A DNA stretch of 64,000 bases, from positions 11,587,666 through 11,651,665 of the forward strand of contig CM038919.1 in assembly GCA_021904315.1 (NCBI GenBank), read 5' to 3'. The notes beneath the pieces are model-generated. The model made no database searches. It saw only the letters and a program-made list of their open reading frames with translations, and was not told where the DNA came from. This document shows, one piece after another, positions 63,403-64,000 of this stretch; position 1 is the stretch's first letter; every line of letters begins with the position of its first letter. The stretch is from Sphagnum magellanicum (taxonomy: Eukaryota > Streptophyta > Sphagnopsida > Sphagnales > Sphagnaceae). Made by a program: the position numbers and the translations under genes.

Positions 63403-63469
63403 CACCATCAAATGTGTTCAACTTTTGTCAAGTTTTTTATTTCACATGTTTATTTCACCTTAGCAATTA

Positions 63470-63770
63470 GTCATTAAACTTAGTGGTTAAATTTAATGGT
63501 TTAATCTAATGGTTAAACATAATGGCTAAACTTTATCTAAACTTAACGATTAAATTTAGTGGTTAAACATTGTGGCTAAACTTAGTTGAGAAATTTAATG
63601 GTTCAACTTTGGTGAAATCTAATGTCTTAATCTAATGGCTAAACTTTGGCTAAATTTAGTAGCTAAATATAATGACTAAACATAATCACATAACTTTGGT
63701 AAAACATAGTGGCTAAACTTAGTTGACAAACCTAATGACAAAACTTTGGCTAAACCTAGTGTTAGGCATA
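63470..63770 (+). repeat. Degenerate short tandem repeat
   Basis: A word like TAATGGCTAAAC or TAGTGGTTAAA recurs more than fifteen times with a period of roughly 15-16 bp. A related low-complexity tract with TAGGTAAG words lies at 63185-63250. Confidence 0.75.
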
Positions 63771-64000
63771 AAATTAACGTTAAAAAACTTTAAATTTGAG
63801 TCATTATTCCTCCTATGGGGAACATCCAAAAAGAATGTCACGAGTAGTAATGCTTCAAGCTCTTGCTTCTCCCTTTAGTAACCTCTTATTGTAGAAAAAC
63901 CTAGGGTTAATGTATAAAGGTGGTTATGATAAGAAACTTTAAGAGATTGTCCAATTTTGTCTATGGTTGGTTTTTCCCTACCCTTTTTTCACTTTCTACC

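Noticed and set aside
1-64000. CRISPR array, operon or bacterial-type system
   Set aside because: No regularly spaced identical short repeats with unique spacers, no ribosome-binding-site-led gene strings; the window is eukaryotic nuclear DNA.

Overview
This is nuclear DNA of a land plant. It carries a plastid-targeted ClpR-type protease subunit, a plant MKK3-type MAP kinase kinase with its C-terminal NTF2-like domain, GT-AG introns, a tRNA gene with internal Pol III boxes, and AT-rich intergenic DNA full of decayed repeats. The species cannot be fixed from the sequence. Five supported protein genes in 64 kb, with introns of about 100-600 bp between intergenic stretches of 5-15 kb, suggest a large repeat-rich genome. 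A non-seed plant is a guess from the style of the transposon relics.

Layout. 1-10.7 kb: AT-rich intergenic DNA, then a less AT-rich stretch (7.5-10.7 kb) without a recognisable gene. 10.7-15.0 kb: a 48-bp tandem repeat with nine telo-box motifs, then CLPR4 (+, nine exons, 354 aa). 15-20.5 kb: intergenic, with several repeat families. 20.3-21.2 kb: a 51-53-bp tandem repeat, a leader with upstream ORFs, and a small secreted Ala/Pro-rich peptide gene. 24.6-28.6 kb: MKK3 (-, ten exons, 518 aa), including one probable GC-AG intron. 28.6-31 kb: homopolymer-rich and repeated upstream DNA. 31-42.5 kb: AT-rich DNA with SINE-like tRNA heads and a decayed Helitron (Rep plus start of a PIF1-like helicase). 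42.5-45.3 kb: a gene island with a three-exon, 160-aa coiled-coil protein (-). 45.3-50.5 kb: repeats, including exact-period 94-bp and 184-bp duplications. 50.5-54.4 kb: an RBR (RING1-IBR-RING2) ubiquitin ligase of RNF216/TRIAD3 type (+, ten exons, 506 aa). 56.0 kb: tRNA-Gly(GCC) (-). 56-64 kb: intergenic, with a hAT-like transposase relic, a coiled-coil relic, a SINE-like head and degenerate short repeats.

The genes are unrelated housekeeping or signalling genes, not a cluster: plastid proteolysis (CLPR4), MAP kinase signalling (MKK3), ubiquitylation (RBR), cell wall or apoplast (Ala/Pro-rich peptide), one unknown coiled-coil protein and one tRNA. Exon joins of the four multi-exon genes were worked out by hand. 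In each, the phases add up to an uninterrupted frame; for three of them the product also follows the known family end to end. I did not find a convincing new multi-gene system. The most interesting items are the repeat structures at gene starts, the GC-AG intron, the unknown coiled-coil protein, the four-copy dispersed repeat and the SINE-like family.
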